Shown here: in pieces, positions 42,993-50,981 of the stretch | Layout: every line of letters starts with the position of its first letter | How positions within the stretch are numbered: position 1 is the first letter of the stretch | Assembly: GCA_902764875.1 (NCBI GenBank) | Contig: CACWXP010000023.1 | Span: 1-52,012 of the forward strand | Length of the DNA: 52,012 nt | Reading direction: 5' to 3' | Source: an uncultured Eubacteriales bacterium | GTDB taxonomy: Bacteria > Bacillota > Clostridia > Christensenellales > Aristaeellaceae | Translations under genes and position numbers: made by a program | Notes under the pieces: generated by a model | The model's input: the letters and a program-made list of their open reading frames with translations, nothing else | Database searches by the model: none | What the model was told of the DNA's origin: nothing

Positions 42993-43448
42993 TTACAGGA
43001 TTCCATCCAGAATGTCGCCCAGCGGGCCGGGAATTTTGGGAAGCGAGATGTTGCCCAGTGCGTCGCCGGCAAGGTTCAACAGGCCGGTGACGGCGGTGCC
43101 GTATTCGCCGTTCAGCGCTTTCATCGCAACCTTTTTCTCGTCGGCAGAGGCTTTGCGGTAGGCTTCGAGGAGCTTCTTTTCCGCCGCGGTCAGTTTCACG
43201 GTTTCGGCTTCTTTCTTTGCGGCCGGCTTTTTTGCAGTAGTTGCTGCCGGTTTTTTCGCGGTGGTTGTTGTCTTCTTCGCAGTGGCGGTTGCGGTTTTCT
43301 TCACGGCTGCGGTCTTTGCCGCAGTGGCTGCTGTTTTCTTTACAGCGGTGGCTTTCGCTGCTGTAGCCGCAGTCTTCTTTACGGCAGCCGTTTTGACGGC
43401 AGTTTGAGCAGTTTTCTTTGCAACAGTTTTTTTCGGGGTGGGTGCCAT
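42993..43448 (-). CDS. Histone H1-like Lys/Ala-rich protein
   Basis: 151 residues. The N-terminal 85 residues consist of repeats of KKTAATAAKTAAVKKTA and KKPAATTAKKPAAK, with almost only Ala, Lys and Thr, as in bacterial histone H1-like DNA-compacting tails. The remaining segment is helical and more normal (KLTAAEKKLLEAYRKASADE, then VAMKALNGEYGTAVTGLLNL), ending in a hydrophobic GPLGDILDGIL. It probably binds and condenses DNA through the basic tail. GGAGG stands before ATG, and a TTGAAA/TAAAAT promoter lies upstream. Family name uncertain; low complexity may mislead homology searches. Confidence 0.7.
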   Translation of the reverse strand: MAPTPKKTVAKKTAQTAVKTAAVKKTAATAAKATAVKKTAATAAKTAAVKKTATATAKKTTTTAKKPAATTAKKPAAKKEAETVKLTAAEKKLLEAYRKASADEKKVAMKALNGEYGTAVTGLLNLAGDALGNISLPKIPGPLGDILDGIL

Positions 43449-43510
43449 GAATGTATTCCTCCTTTTTATGACTCCGGATTTCTTTGGAGTTTTTGTTTCT
43501 CTTGAGCCCT

Positions 43511-43539
43511 ATTTTATCTCTAAAATACCATTCTTTCAA
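43511..43539 (-). promoter_or_regulatory. Promoter of the H1-like gene
   Basis: Read leftward: TTGAAA (complement of 43534-43539), 17-base spacer, TAAAAT (complement of 43511-43516). Confidence 0.7.
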
Positions 43540-43660
43540 TGGCTTTTTCGGAATTTTGCGATAAAGTCTGATCATGGGTTTGCAAAATAGATGGTTCTTT
43601 CGGGTTTTATGAAAACATGGTTTGATCGGCAACAAGGATCGGATACGGATCTCTTTTTCA

Positions 43661-43689
43661 TTGAAAAATCGCCTTCTTTGTGGCATAAT
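43661..43689 (+). promoter_or_regulatory. Promoter of the small gene at 43787
   Basis: TTGAAA, 17-base spacer, CATAAT. The leader is about 90 bases. Confidence 0.65.
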
Positions 43690-43786
43690 GGCGTGCGACA
43701 GATGACCGGTTTGGAGCCGGTGATTTGATGCTTATTGTGCATGTTCAGATTCTTGTGACATTTAACATTGTTGCGGAGGTGATCGG

Positions 43787-44026
43787 ATGTTCGGACCCTT
43801 TGGTTTTCTCCCGCTCGGCGGGGTTGTGCCGCCCGGCTGGGCTTTTCATCACATGCAGGCGCAGAAGGCAGGCGCGGAGATGATGGCGGCTGCAGCGGCC
43901 GCGGCGACTGCGGGAGCGTTCCTTGTCGGCAGTGCGCTGATTGCGGATGAGCTGCAGCAGGAGGAACCGGTGGTCCACGCCTATGTGGACGGAAAGCCTG
44001 TGAAATCATATGTGGTGATGCAGTAA
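43787..44026 (+). CDS. Small protein with a Gly/Pro start and Ala-rich helix
   Basis: 79 residues: MFGPFGFLPLGGVVPPGWAF, an alanine-rich helix (MMAAAAAAATAGAFLVGSAL, about 30-50) and an acidic/hydrophobic end VVHAYVDGKPVKSYVVMQ. The helix could insert in or lie on a membrane. GCGGAGGTGATCGG precedes ATG. A TTGAAA/CATAAT promoter supports expression. I do not recognise a family. Confidence 0.6.
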   Translation: MFGPFGFLPLGGVVPPGWAFHHMQAQKAGAEMMAAAAAAATAGAFLVGSALIADELQQEEPVVHAYVDGKPVKSYVVMQ

Positions 44027-44132
44027 GCAGGATGATGAAAGCGGGTTGCCGGAAGCAGAAAAAATGAATGGCTGCAGGGTGAAGAAGAAATGAACGACTG
44101 CGGGATAACGGGGCAAAGAGTGGCTGCAGGTA

Positions 44133-44161
44133 TTGAAAAATAAGGATTTCGGTGATATGAT
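44133..44161 (+). promoter_or_regulatory. Promoter of the DUF6465-like gene
   Basis: TTGAAA, 17-base spacer, TATGAT. Confidence 0.65.
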
Positions 44162-44232
44162 ATACGCAATCCGATGATAAACGGAAAAAAGATCCGCAAC
44201 AGGACATTGCGGAAGAGGAGGAGCAACAGAAC

Positions 44233-44748
44233 ATGGCACCGAGAAAGAAAGTCACAGAAGAAGTGAAGGCAACCGCGAAGAAGGTTTCCGACAAGGCCGC
44301 CGCCGAGAAGATCGAAGTGAAGAAGGCTGTGCGCACCGCCGCGCGGAACACCAAGGCGAAGGCCGCCGAGACCAAGGAAAAGGTCGCTGAAACCAAGAAA
44401 AAGGTTGCTGCGAAGAAGGTCGAAAAGAAGGAAGCCAAAGCTGCCGCCGTCGCCGAAGTGAAGGACACGGTTGACGCGACGAAGATCGAAGCGAAGAAAA
44501 AGACCCGCGCCACCAGGCGGAAGGTTGAAGAAGCCGCCGCTCCCGCCGCGGAAGCCGTGAAGAAAGCAACTGCCAAAACCCGCAAGGTAAACCTGGTGTT
44601 CGAAAGCCTGCTGGGCGGCACCATCACCCCGGAAGATATCATCAAGATGCTGCCGAAGGAAGCGGCTTCTGCTTACATCAAGATCGAAGAGAACACGATC
44701 TACTGGGTCGGCAAGAACGGTGAAATGGGAAGCATCGAAATCTGGTAA
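44233..44748 (+). CDS. Lys/Ala-rich tail fused to a DUF6465-like domain
   Basis: 171 residues. The first 115 residues are a Lys/Ala/Glu/Thr-rich helical tail (KKVAAKKVEKKEAKAAAVAE and similar); the last 55, KVNLVFESLLGGTITPEDII, then SAYIKIEENTIYWVGKNGEM and an end GSIEIW, match the compact C-terminal domain of DUF6465 proteins of clostridia. The tail resembles eukaryotic H1 and bacterial nucleoid proteins. It is the second such protein within 1.3 kb, and no repeat-type identity links the two tails beyond composition. GAGGAGG is the ribosome site. Confidence 0.75.
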   Translation: MAPRKKVTEEVKATAKKVSDKAAAEKIEVKKAVRTAARNTKAKAAETKEKVAETKKKVAAKKVEKKEAKAAAVAEVKDTVDATKIEAKKKTRATRRKVEEAAAPAAEAVKKATAKTRKVNLVFESLLGGTITPEDIIKMLPKEAASAYIKIEENTIYWVGKNGEMGSIEIW

Positions 44749-44761
44749 GGGAAATGCGTTT

Positions 44762-44793
44762 CGGCTGCGGAAATGATCCGCAGCCGATTTTTT
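44762..44793 (+). terminator. Terminator of the DUF6465-like gene
   Basis: CGGCTGCGG (44762-44770) pairs with CCGCAGCCG (44778-44786), followed by ATTTTTT. Confidence 0.9.
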
Positions 44794-44825
44794 GAAAGCT
44801 GCGAAAGCAGGGCGGAGGTTGACAG

Positions 44826-46904
44826 ATGCGCAGATTGTTTTGTTTGATTTCGGCTTTTCTGATGCTCTTTGTTTTTGCCGGGGATGCCGGTTTCTCCAGG
44901 TGCTCCGCAGCATGGGCAGAGGAGGACGACATTTCGGGAGACGGTCCGAACGGGGAGGCTTCTGTACGTCAGCTGACGATGAAAGACATTCAGGCCATGA
45001 ACCCGGATTCTCCCGTGCAGGCTGTTTTTTCCAACAACGGGTATCTCTCCGTACTGATGGGGAAATACTACGATCAGCCGGTGCGCAACGCGGAGGAAGG
45101 GATTGAATCCATTCGCGGCATGGCGACCCTGCTCGGCCTGAAAAAGGGATGCGAGTTTTTTGCGGTGCACGGCACCAAAAACAGTACAGGTTACACCTTC
45201 TATACCTATCAACAAAGATACGGGCAGCACACGCTGCGCTATGCCACGCTACGGGTGATCGTAGGTCCGGACGGCTATACCGCCGGACTGTCCTGTTCCT
45301 TTACACCCAACGCCGGAACGGCTTCCCGGGAGCCCACGATCACCGCGGACGAGGCGCTGGAGATTGTGCGGGAGAAATATACCGGGCAGAACATCACCTA
45401 TTATCCGGAGCATACCATTCGGGAAATCGCTTTCTTCGGCAACGCGGTTTACGACTGCTATCTCATCTATACCAGCAATCCGGATGTGACGGTATCCTTT
45501 GACATGCCTTATCTGGAACACTTTGTGACGATCGGCGGGGATTACGTTTACGGCATTCCGGCCAGCACTTTCGAGACGGAACACGGCAACGCCATCGACA
45601 ACAGCAGCTATTTTGAAGGATTTGAGATGCATGAATACAGCCGCACCATGCGGCTGGAGGACGGGAGCATACGGACGGTCACGGTGCCTGTCGGCTACAA
45701 TCCCCGGGACGGGCTGTATTATCTGGTGGATCCGGAGCGGCGCATCGCCGTGGCGGACTACTATGATTTCAATTACAAGGATCAGGTGACTTTCATTACA
45801 AGCAAATCGGTGGGCGGCTGGACGCAGAATAACCTGCTGGCGTATGCGAATTACCGGATCATCTATGATTTTTACGCGGATCACGGCATCCGGTCCGCAG
45901 ACGGTTTTGAAACGCCGATTCTGATTACGGTGAACTGGGTTGACGAAAACCGCGAGCCTGTGGACAACGCCGTGTTTTACGGCATCAACCGCGGGTGGGT
46001 GTGCTTCGGCATCTCGGAGATCAATCATTACGGCGACGCCCTGGATGTGGTCGGACATGAATATACCCACGGCGTGCTGCGGCTGACGGCGCAAGGAGTT
46101 CTGAGCATCAACGAAACGGGCGTCATAAACGAAGCGCTGGCGGACATTATGGGGAACCTGGCGGAAATCAGCCTGGGCTATACGGACAACCGGGAATGGA
46201 AGATCGGGGAAAGGTCCGGGGAGATCCTTCGGAACATGAGCGATCCCAACGAGATGCAGCAGCCGGAATTCGTGGGGGACCGGTATTACAAGTCTCCGGT
46301 GCTCAACCCGGACAGCAACATGAACGACAGCGGAGGGATTCACAGAAACAATTCTCTGCCGGGGCATATCGCATGGCTGATGGATCAGGCGGGGATGAGC
46401 TATGAGCAGCAGATCGGCATGTGGCTGACGGCCATGGAAATTCTCACGCCGCGGTCCGACTATGACGACCTGCACGCGGCGCTGCTGCTGAGCCTGAAAA
46501 TCAGCGGGATTCTGCATGAATACGGATCGGCACTGAACCGGGCGTTTGAGGCGACGGGTCTGGACAGCGACTGGACGGAAAGCTATCTGACCGCGAAGCG
46601 GGAAGGTTTCGGCCGGGTCACCTTCGATGCCGCGGATGTACTGAGCGATCTTGCCTGCCGCGTGAATTTCTATGATGCCGGAAGGGACTATGCTTGGGTT
46701 GACAATGCTTATCCGGATCCTGAAGGGCGGATCAGCGCGCTTCTGCCGGAAGGTGAATACGTGGCACAGCTGCTGACGGTAAATGATTCCGGGGAAAAGG
46801 AATACTATGATTATACCGGCACAAGCTGGGTTACAGACGGAAAAAAGGAAGTTTTCACCGTGCGAAGCGGCGAAGTTACAAAGCTGGGATACACGCGAAA
46901 ATAA
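44826..46904 (+). CDS. Secreted thermolysin-type (M4) metalloprotease
   Basis: 692 residues. A signal peptide is cut near RCSAAWA. A propeptide of FTP/PepSY type (about 45-190; TFYTYQQRYGQHTLRYATL, TADEALEIVREKY) precedes the catalytic domain. The zinc site HEYTH (about 413-417) and the third ligand Glu in INEALADIMG (about 436) are present; the C-terminal histidine is in SGGIHRNNSLPGHIAWLM (about 503). It should be a calcium- and zinc-dependent endopeptidase outside the cell. The C-terminal 110 residues extend beyond the usual M4 end (ADVLSDLACRVNFYDAG). GGAGG stands before ATG. Confidence 0.9.
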   Translation: MRRLFCLISAFLMLFVFAGDAGFSRCSAAWAEEDDISGDGPNGEASVRQLTMKDIQAMNPDSPVQAVFSNNGYLSVLMGKYYDQPVRNAEEGIESIRGMATLLGLKKGCEFFAVHGTKNSTGYTFYTYQQRYGQHTLRYATLRVIVGPDGYTAGLSCSFTPNAGTASREPTITADEALEIVREKYTGQNITYYPEHTIREIAFFGNAVYDCYLIYTSNPDVTVSFDMPYLEHFVTIGGDYVYGIPASTFETEHGNAIDNSSYFEGFEMHEYSRTMRLEDGSIRTVTVPVGYNPRDGLYYLVDPERRIAVADYYDFNYKDQVTFITSKSVGGWTQNNLLAYANYRIIYDFYADHGIRSADGFETPILITVNWVDENREPVDNAVFYGINRGWVCFGISEINHYGDALDVVGHEYTHGVLRLTAQGVLSINETGVINEALADIMGNLAEISLGYTDNREWKIGERSGEILRNMSDPNEMQQPEFVGDRYYKSPVLNPDSNMNDSGGIHRNNSLPGHIAWLMDQAGMSYEQQIGMWLTAMEILTPRSDYDDLHAALLLSLKISGILHEYGSALNRAFEATGLDSDWTESYLTAKREGFGRVTFDAADVLSDLACRVNFYDAGRDYAWVDNAYPDPEGRISALLPEGEYVAQLLTVNDSGEKEYYDYTGTSWVTDGKKEVFTVRSGEVTKLGYTRK

Positions 46905-46962
46905 GCAGGCGCGTGATGCGCGTTCCCGGAATCTATGCATAATGAAGGAGAAACAGACAGCG

Positions 46963-47985
46963 ATGAATATTCAGAAAATGAAACAAAACAGGATCCTGAT
47001 GACGGTTCTGCAGGGATTTCTTCTGCTGGTGATTCTGTCTACGCTTTTTTCCGTATGCATCAGTCTGCTGATGACAGGCGTCAGGGCTGACCTGAAAGAT
47101 CTGAATGAAAAAATCGCCAGCCAGCAGATTACGGTTACGGAAGGAGATGAGCAAAAGGCCATTGAAGGCCTGGAAGCGCTGAACGCGGCGACCGAGGCGC
47201 TGGAAGGATACAACGACAACTCGGAGACGCAGAGGATTCTGGCCGTCATCATGTATGCCGCATTTGCCCTGCTGTTCCTGCTGAAGGCTTCGATCACCCG
47301 GGATCATTGGCGACTGAATCGGTTCAGGTACGGGTTCGGCGCCCTGCTTTTTGCCGCCTGTGCCGTTATCTTCGTTTTCACAGATTCAGCAAAAGCATAC
47401 CTTCCGGTGACGCTTCTCCATGTGACCACCCTGATCGCGGATCATGTCTTTTCCATCATCCGGAATCACAAGGCCCGCAATCTGATCCCGAGAGTGCTAT
47501 CCATCCTTACGCTTCTGTTCGTTGTGGTCTGCGCGTTTAGTCTGGGCGGCAGCACCGCGCTGCTCTATCTGCTGCTTCTGACGGTTCCGCGGATTTTCTA
47601 CTACATTGCACAGATTGCCTTCTCACGGATCAAAATGGATGTGCTGCGTAAAATCGTGAGAAAAACCTATGCGGCGGAGATCCTGTTCGGGATGCTTATG
47701 CTGATCATTGCCTTCTCCATTGTCCTGCCGCAGCTTGACCCCGGCATTCCTTCCTTTGCGGACGCGCTCTGGTACTGCTTTGCGATTGTTACGACCATCG
47801 GATTCGGCGATTTCGCCGCTGCCACACTTCCGGGAAGAGTCATTTCCGTGGTTCTCGGCCTCTACGGGATCATCGTGGTTGCCCTGATTACCTCCATCAT
47901 TGTCAACTTCTACAACGAAACCAAAGACAGCGGGGAAGCGGATGAACCGGATGGAACGGAAGAAACGGAAACCGCGAAACATTGA
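46963..47985 (+). CDS. Ion channel with a potassium selectivity filter
   Basis: 340 residues. An N-terminal helix (about 10-33), a long charged segment (about 34-78, helical, DLKDLNEKIASQQITVTEGD), then several membrane helices, and at the end the pore unit FADALWYCFAIVTTIGFGDF with TTIGFGD (about 285) followed by the last helix. TxGFGD is the K+ filter of two-TM pore domains; preceding helices number about five or six as in 6-TM channels, but no regular Arg/Lys voltage-sensor pattern is seen. It should pass K+ across the membrane. ATG 46963 follows AAGGAG by 12 bases; ATG 46942 has no site. Confidence 0.75.
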   Translation: MNIQKMKQNRILMTVLQGFLLLVILSTLFSVCISLLMTGVRADLKDLNEKIASQQITVTEGDEQKAIEGLEALNAATEALEGYNDNSETQRILAVIMYAAFALLFLLKASITRDHWRLNRFRYGFGALLFAACAVIFVFTDSAKAYLPVTLLHVTTLIADHVFSIIRNHKARNLIPRVLSILTLLFVVVCAFSLGGSTALLYLLLLTVPRIFYYIAQIAFSRIKMDVLRKIVRKTYAAEILFGMLMLIIAFSIVLPQLDPGIPSFADALWYCFAIVTTIGFGDFAAATLPGRVISVVLGLYGIIVVALITSIIVNFYNETKDSGEADEPDGTEETETAKH

Positions 47986-47997
47986 CAGTGTTTTGTG

Positions 47998-48027
47998 TTG
48001 TCGCTCTGCCCGGAAATATGCTATACT
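47998..48027 (+). promoter_or_regulatory. Promoter of the DHH gene at 48067
   Basis: TTGTCG, 18-base spacer, TATACT. The leader is about 35 bases with GGGGG before ATG. Confidence 0.6.
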
Positions 48028-48066
48028 TACAAATAAAGTAATTCGTTTGAATAAGGGGGTTTTTGC

Positions 48067-48996
48067 ATGGAACAAAAAATGAGACTGGTAACCCGCAGTG
48101 ATTTTGACGGCCTGGCCTGCGCCATGATGCTGAAAGATCTGGATATGATTGACGAAATCAAGTTCGTTCATCCCAAGGACGTGCAGGACGGGAAGGTGGA
48201 GCTGAGCAAGCGCGACATTACGACCAACCTGCCCTACGATCCCCGGGTGGCGCTGGCTTTCGACCATCACGAGTCGGAAGTGGACCGCCTGAAGGCCCAG
48301 GAGACCGGCGGCAAACTGATCATTGATCCCAACGCCCGCAGCGCGGCCCGGGTCGTCTATGACTATTACGGCGGGAAAGGCACCTTTCCCCGCGTCAGCG
48401 AGGAACTGATGGACGCGGTGGACAAGGGGGACAGCGCGGATTTTACCCTGGAGGAGATTCTCCACCCCGAAGGATGGGTACTGCTGCATTACCTGATGGA
48501 TCCCCGGACCGGGCTGGGGCGTTTCCGGAATTTCCGTATTTCCAATTACGACCTGATGATGCAGCTGATCGATTTCTGCATGGAGCATACCATTGACGAG
48601 ATCCTGGAGCTTCCGGATGTCAAGGAACGGGTCGATCTGTATTTTGAGCAGGCGGAGCTGTTTACGGAGCAGCTGAAAAGGATCGCGAAGATGCACGGCA
48701 AGGTGGTCGTGCTGGACCTGCGGGAAGAGGAGATTATCCATGCCGGCAACCGGTTTATGATTTATGCCCTCTATCCCGAAGCCCAGATCTCCATCCACGT
48801 TGCCTGGGGTTTCCGGAAACAGAATACCGCCGTTATGATCGGCAAATCCATTATTAACAAGGCTTCCAAGGCGGATATCGGCGAGCTTTGCCTGAAATAC
48901 GGCGGCGGCGGCCATCACAACGCGGGCACCTGCCAGCTGGAGAACGACGAAGTGGACGAGAAACTGCCGGATATCATTGCCGCACTGAATATCTGA
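48067..48996 (+). CDS. DHH-family phosphoesterase
   Basis: 309 residues. The motifs RSDFDGLACAMM, AFDHHES and AVDKGDSADF carry the metal-binding Asp and His residues, and KYGGGGHHNAGTC is the DHHA1-like C-terminal motif. It differs from nrnA at 36374 and belongs to an exopolyphosphatase-like DHH group found in clostridia. Cytoplasmic. Exact substrate not known: short RNA, pAp, c-di-nucleotide breakdown products or polyphosphate are the options. Confidence 0.85.
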   Translation: MEQKMRLVTRSDFDGLACAMMLKDLDMIDEIKFVHPKDVQDGKVELSKRDITTNLPYDPRVALAFDHHESEVDRLKAQETGGKLIIDPNARSAARVVYDYYGGKGTFPRVSEELMDAVDKGDSADFTLEEILHPEGWVLLHYLMDPRTGLGRFRNFRISNYDLMMQLIDFCMEHTIDEILELPDVKERVDLYFEQAELFTEQLKRIAKMHGKVVVLDLREEEIIHAGNRFMIYALYPEAQISIHVAWGFRKQNTAVMIGKSIINKASKADIGELCLKYGGGGHHNAGTCQLENDEVDEKLPDIIAALNI

Positions 48997-49058
48997 AAAT
49001 ACTGAAAGAATCAGTAAAGATCGACGATCCAGGCCGGAGAAACGGAAAGGATGAAAGC

Positions 49059-50981
49059 ATGGTCCGTGAAAGAAGAGAAAAAGTCCGGAAGATTCTGATC
49101 GTTCTGCTGGTCTGCCTTCTGGCCGGCATCATGGGTCAGACGGTGTATATCATTTCCTATAATAACCGTGTCCATACGGTTGAAGGCGCGGATGCGGCGC
49201 AGGCGGCCTATGTGGACATCCACAACCGGGACGATGCCACCAGCCAGTGGATCAAGCGGGATTTCGCCCTGAAGGGGCAAACCGTGAACCTGAACGGCCG
49301 CACCGTGGACGGCACCTTTATCAACCATTCCGGGGATCTCATCTCCTCCTGGACGATGACGATCCGGATTCATCAGGACTGCTTTGTCAACCAGGCCTGG
49401 TGTGGGACGATGGAAATCCGGCAGTATACAGGCACGGAAAAGGAAAACACGCAAACCCTGGATCTGAGAAACTACCGCCTGGAGGATGTACGCCTGGATT
49501 ACCTGTATGACGGGGATCTGCTGATTCCCCTGTCCCCCGGGGACCAGCTGATCTATTATCCTTCGGAAAAGGACCGGGAAACGAATCTGGCCCCCCGGTC
49601 GGAACTGACCATGGGGATGATCTTCTATTATATGGATGTCCTGGATCTTTCGGATTATACGGTGGAATACCGGTGCCATAAGTCCTTCGCGGAAGGCCCC
49701 GGGTTTATCGGCGTCTTTGCCCTGGCGATCCTGATCCTGATCCTCGCGGGCGGGCAGCTGATCTCCGACATCGCCTACCGGAATGCGATGAAAGAGAATC
49801 AGCTTCGCCAGTCCGGCGTGGCCAGCATGTCGGACATCTATGCCATCATCTACTACGTCAATCTGGAAACGGACGAGCTGACGCCGATTCATGAGGACGA
49901 AATCTCCGAAAGCCACCGGCCGAAGGAGCTGGGCGCCCGGGAGCAGCTGCTGGAGATGACCCGCAGGGATGCGGAGGACAGCTACCAGGGAATCACGCGG
50001 GAGTTCATCGATATCGCCACCCTGCCGGAGCGGCTGGTGCGAGGGAGCGTGGCCTGCGAATATATCAGCCGGGAGCATGGCTGGACGCGTATCCGCTTCT
50101 TCCCCGCGGATCGGAAGGACGGGGAGCCGTTGACAAAGGCGATTTTCACCATTCAGGATATCAATGAGGAAAAGGTAACCCTTCGGAAGTATGCGGAACA
50201 GGTGCAGCAGGCGGAAAAGGAAAAGAATGTCCGGAACGCCTATCTCTCCGGGATTGCCGGCAGAATGCGGGCCTGGCTGCAGAATATCCAGGACCTGGAT
50301 GCCGGGATCCTCGCGGAAAGCGGGGAGGAGGCGATACGTTCCCGGGCGAAGAAAATCCGCAGCATCGGCCGGATCCTGTCCTTCACCATGGACGGCGGTA
50401 CGGACGCGTCCCGCCTGGCGGCAGGAACCTTGGAAAGGATGGAGGAGGAGTATTCTCCGGCAGAGCTGATTTCGGACTTTTCCGAGATTGCCCTGACCAT
50501 GACGGAAGGCTCCGACGTCACCGTGGAGACGGATATTTCGCCGAAAATCCCCGCGCGGATGCGGGGGGACGTCAAAAGGCTGGAGCGGGTGATCATTCAG
50601 CTTCTGTCCAATGCTGTGCATTATACGGAGAAAGGAAGCATCCGCCTGGCAGTATACGGAAAGAACACCGGGGAGCGGGAGCATCTTCTTTTCTCGGTCA
50701 AGGATACGGGCGGCGGACTGCCGGACGCCACCCGGCAGGAGCTGGAGGAATTTACGAAGCGCCTTGCGGAGCGCGGCCCCGCAGGCACGGTCAGCAACGG
50801 CCACGGACTGGAGGTGGCCGCCAGCATCCTGTCCTATCTCGGGTCCCGGCTGGAGGTGATCAGCACCCCGGGAGAGGGAACGGAGTTCTATTTTGAAATT
50901 GAACAGACCGTTGTGGATCCGGCCCCTGCCGGAGTGCAGGATCCGCGGCCGGAGCGGGGGGAGGCGCGCGGAAAAGCATGA
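49059..50981 (+). CDS. Histidine-kinase-like sensor without the phospho-acceptor histidine
   Basis: 640 residues. TM1 (about 11-33), an extracellular domain (about 35-222), TM2 (about 225-247), a cytoplasmic PAS-like segment (about 270-385), a coiled coil, a DHp-like helix pair and a HATPase_c domain (about 475-625) with NAVHYTEKG (N box), VKDTGGGLP (G1) and GHGLEVAASIL then TPGEGTEFYFEIE (G2). In the helix where HisKA proteins read SHEIRTPL this protein reads AGRMRAWL, so the histidine is missing. ATP binding is likely, phosphotransfer by the usual route is not. The next gene overlaps by ATGA. AAAGGATGAAAGC precedes ATG 49059. Confidence 0.8.
   Translation: MVRERREKVRKILIVLLVCLLAGIMGQTVYIISYNNRVHTVEGADAAQAAYVDIHNRDDATSQWIKRDFALKGQTVNLNGRTVDGTFINHSGDLISSWTMTIRIHQDCFVNQAWCGTMEIRQYTGTEKENTQTLDLRNYRLEDVRLDYLYDGDLLIPLSPGDQLIYYPSEKDRETNLAPRSELTMGMIFYYMDVLDLSDYTVEYRCHKSFAEGPGFIGVFALAILILILAGGQLISDIAYRNAMKENQLRQSGVASMSDIYAIIYYVNLETDELTPIHEDEISESHRPKELGAREQLLEMTRRDAEDSYQGITREFIDIATLPERLVRGSVACEYISREHGWTRIRFFPADRKDGEPLTKAIFTIQDINEEKVTLRKYAEQVQQAEKEKNVRNAYLSGIAGRMRAWLQNIQDLDAGILAESGEEAIRSRAKKIRSIGRILSFTMDGGTDASRLAAGTLERMEEEYSPAELISDFSEIALTMTEGSDVTVETDISPKIPARMRGDVKRLERVIIQLLSNAVHYTEKGSIRLAVYGKNTGEREHLLFSVKDTGGGLPDATRQELEEFTKRLAERGPAGTVSNGHGLEVAASILSYLGSRLEVISTPGEGTEFYFEIEQTVVDPAPAGVQDPRPERGEARGKA

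Larger units (their letters stand above)
43449..43786. other. Divergent promoter region between the H1-like gene and a small gene
   Basis: No gene. It holds the leftward promoter at 43511-43539 and the rightward promoter at 43661-43689, plus a short hairpin ACTCC-GGAGT near 43473-43494 in the leader of the leftward gene. The AT content is higher than in the flanking genes. Confidence 0.7.
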
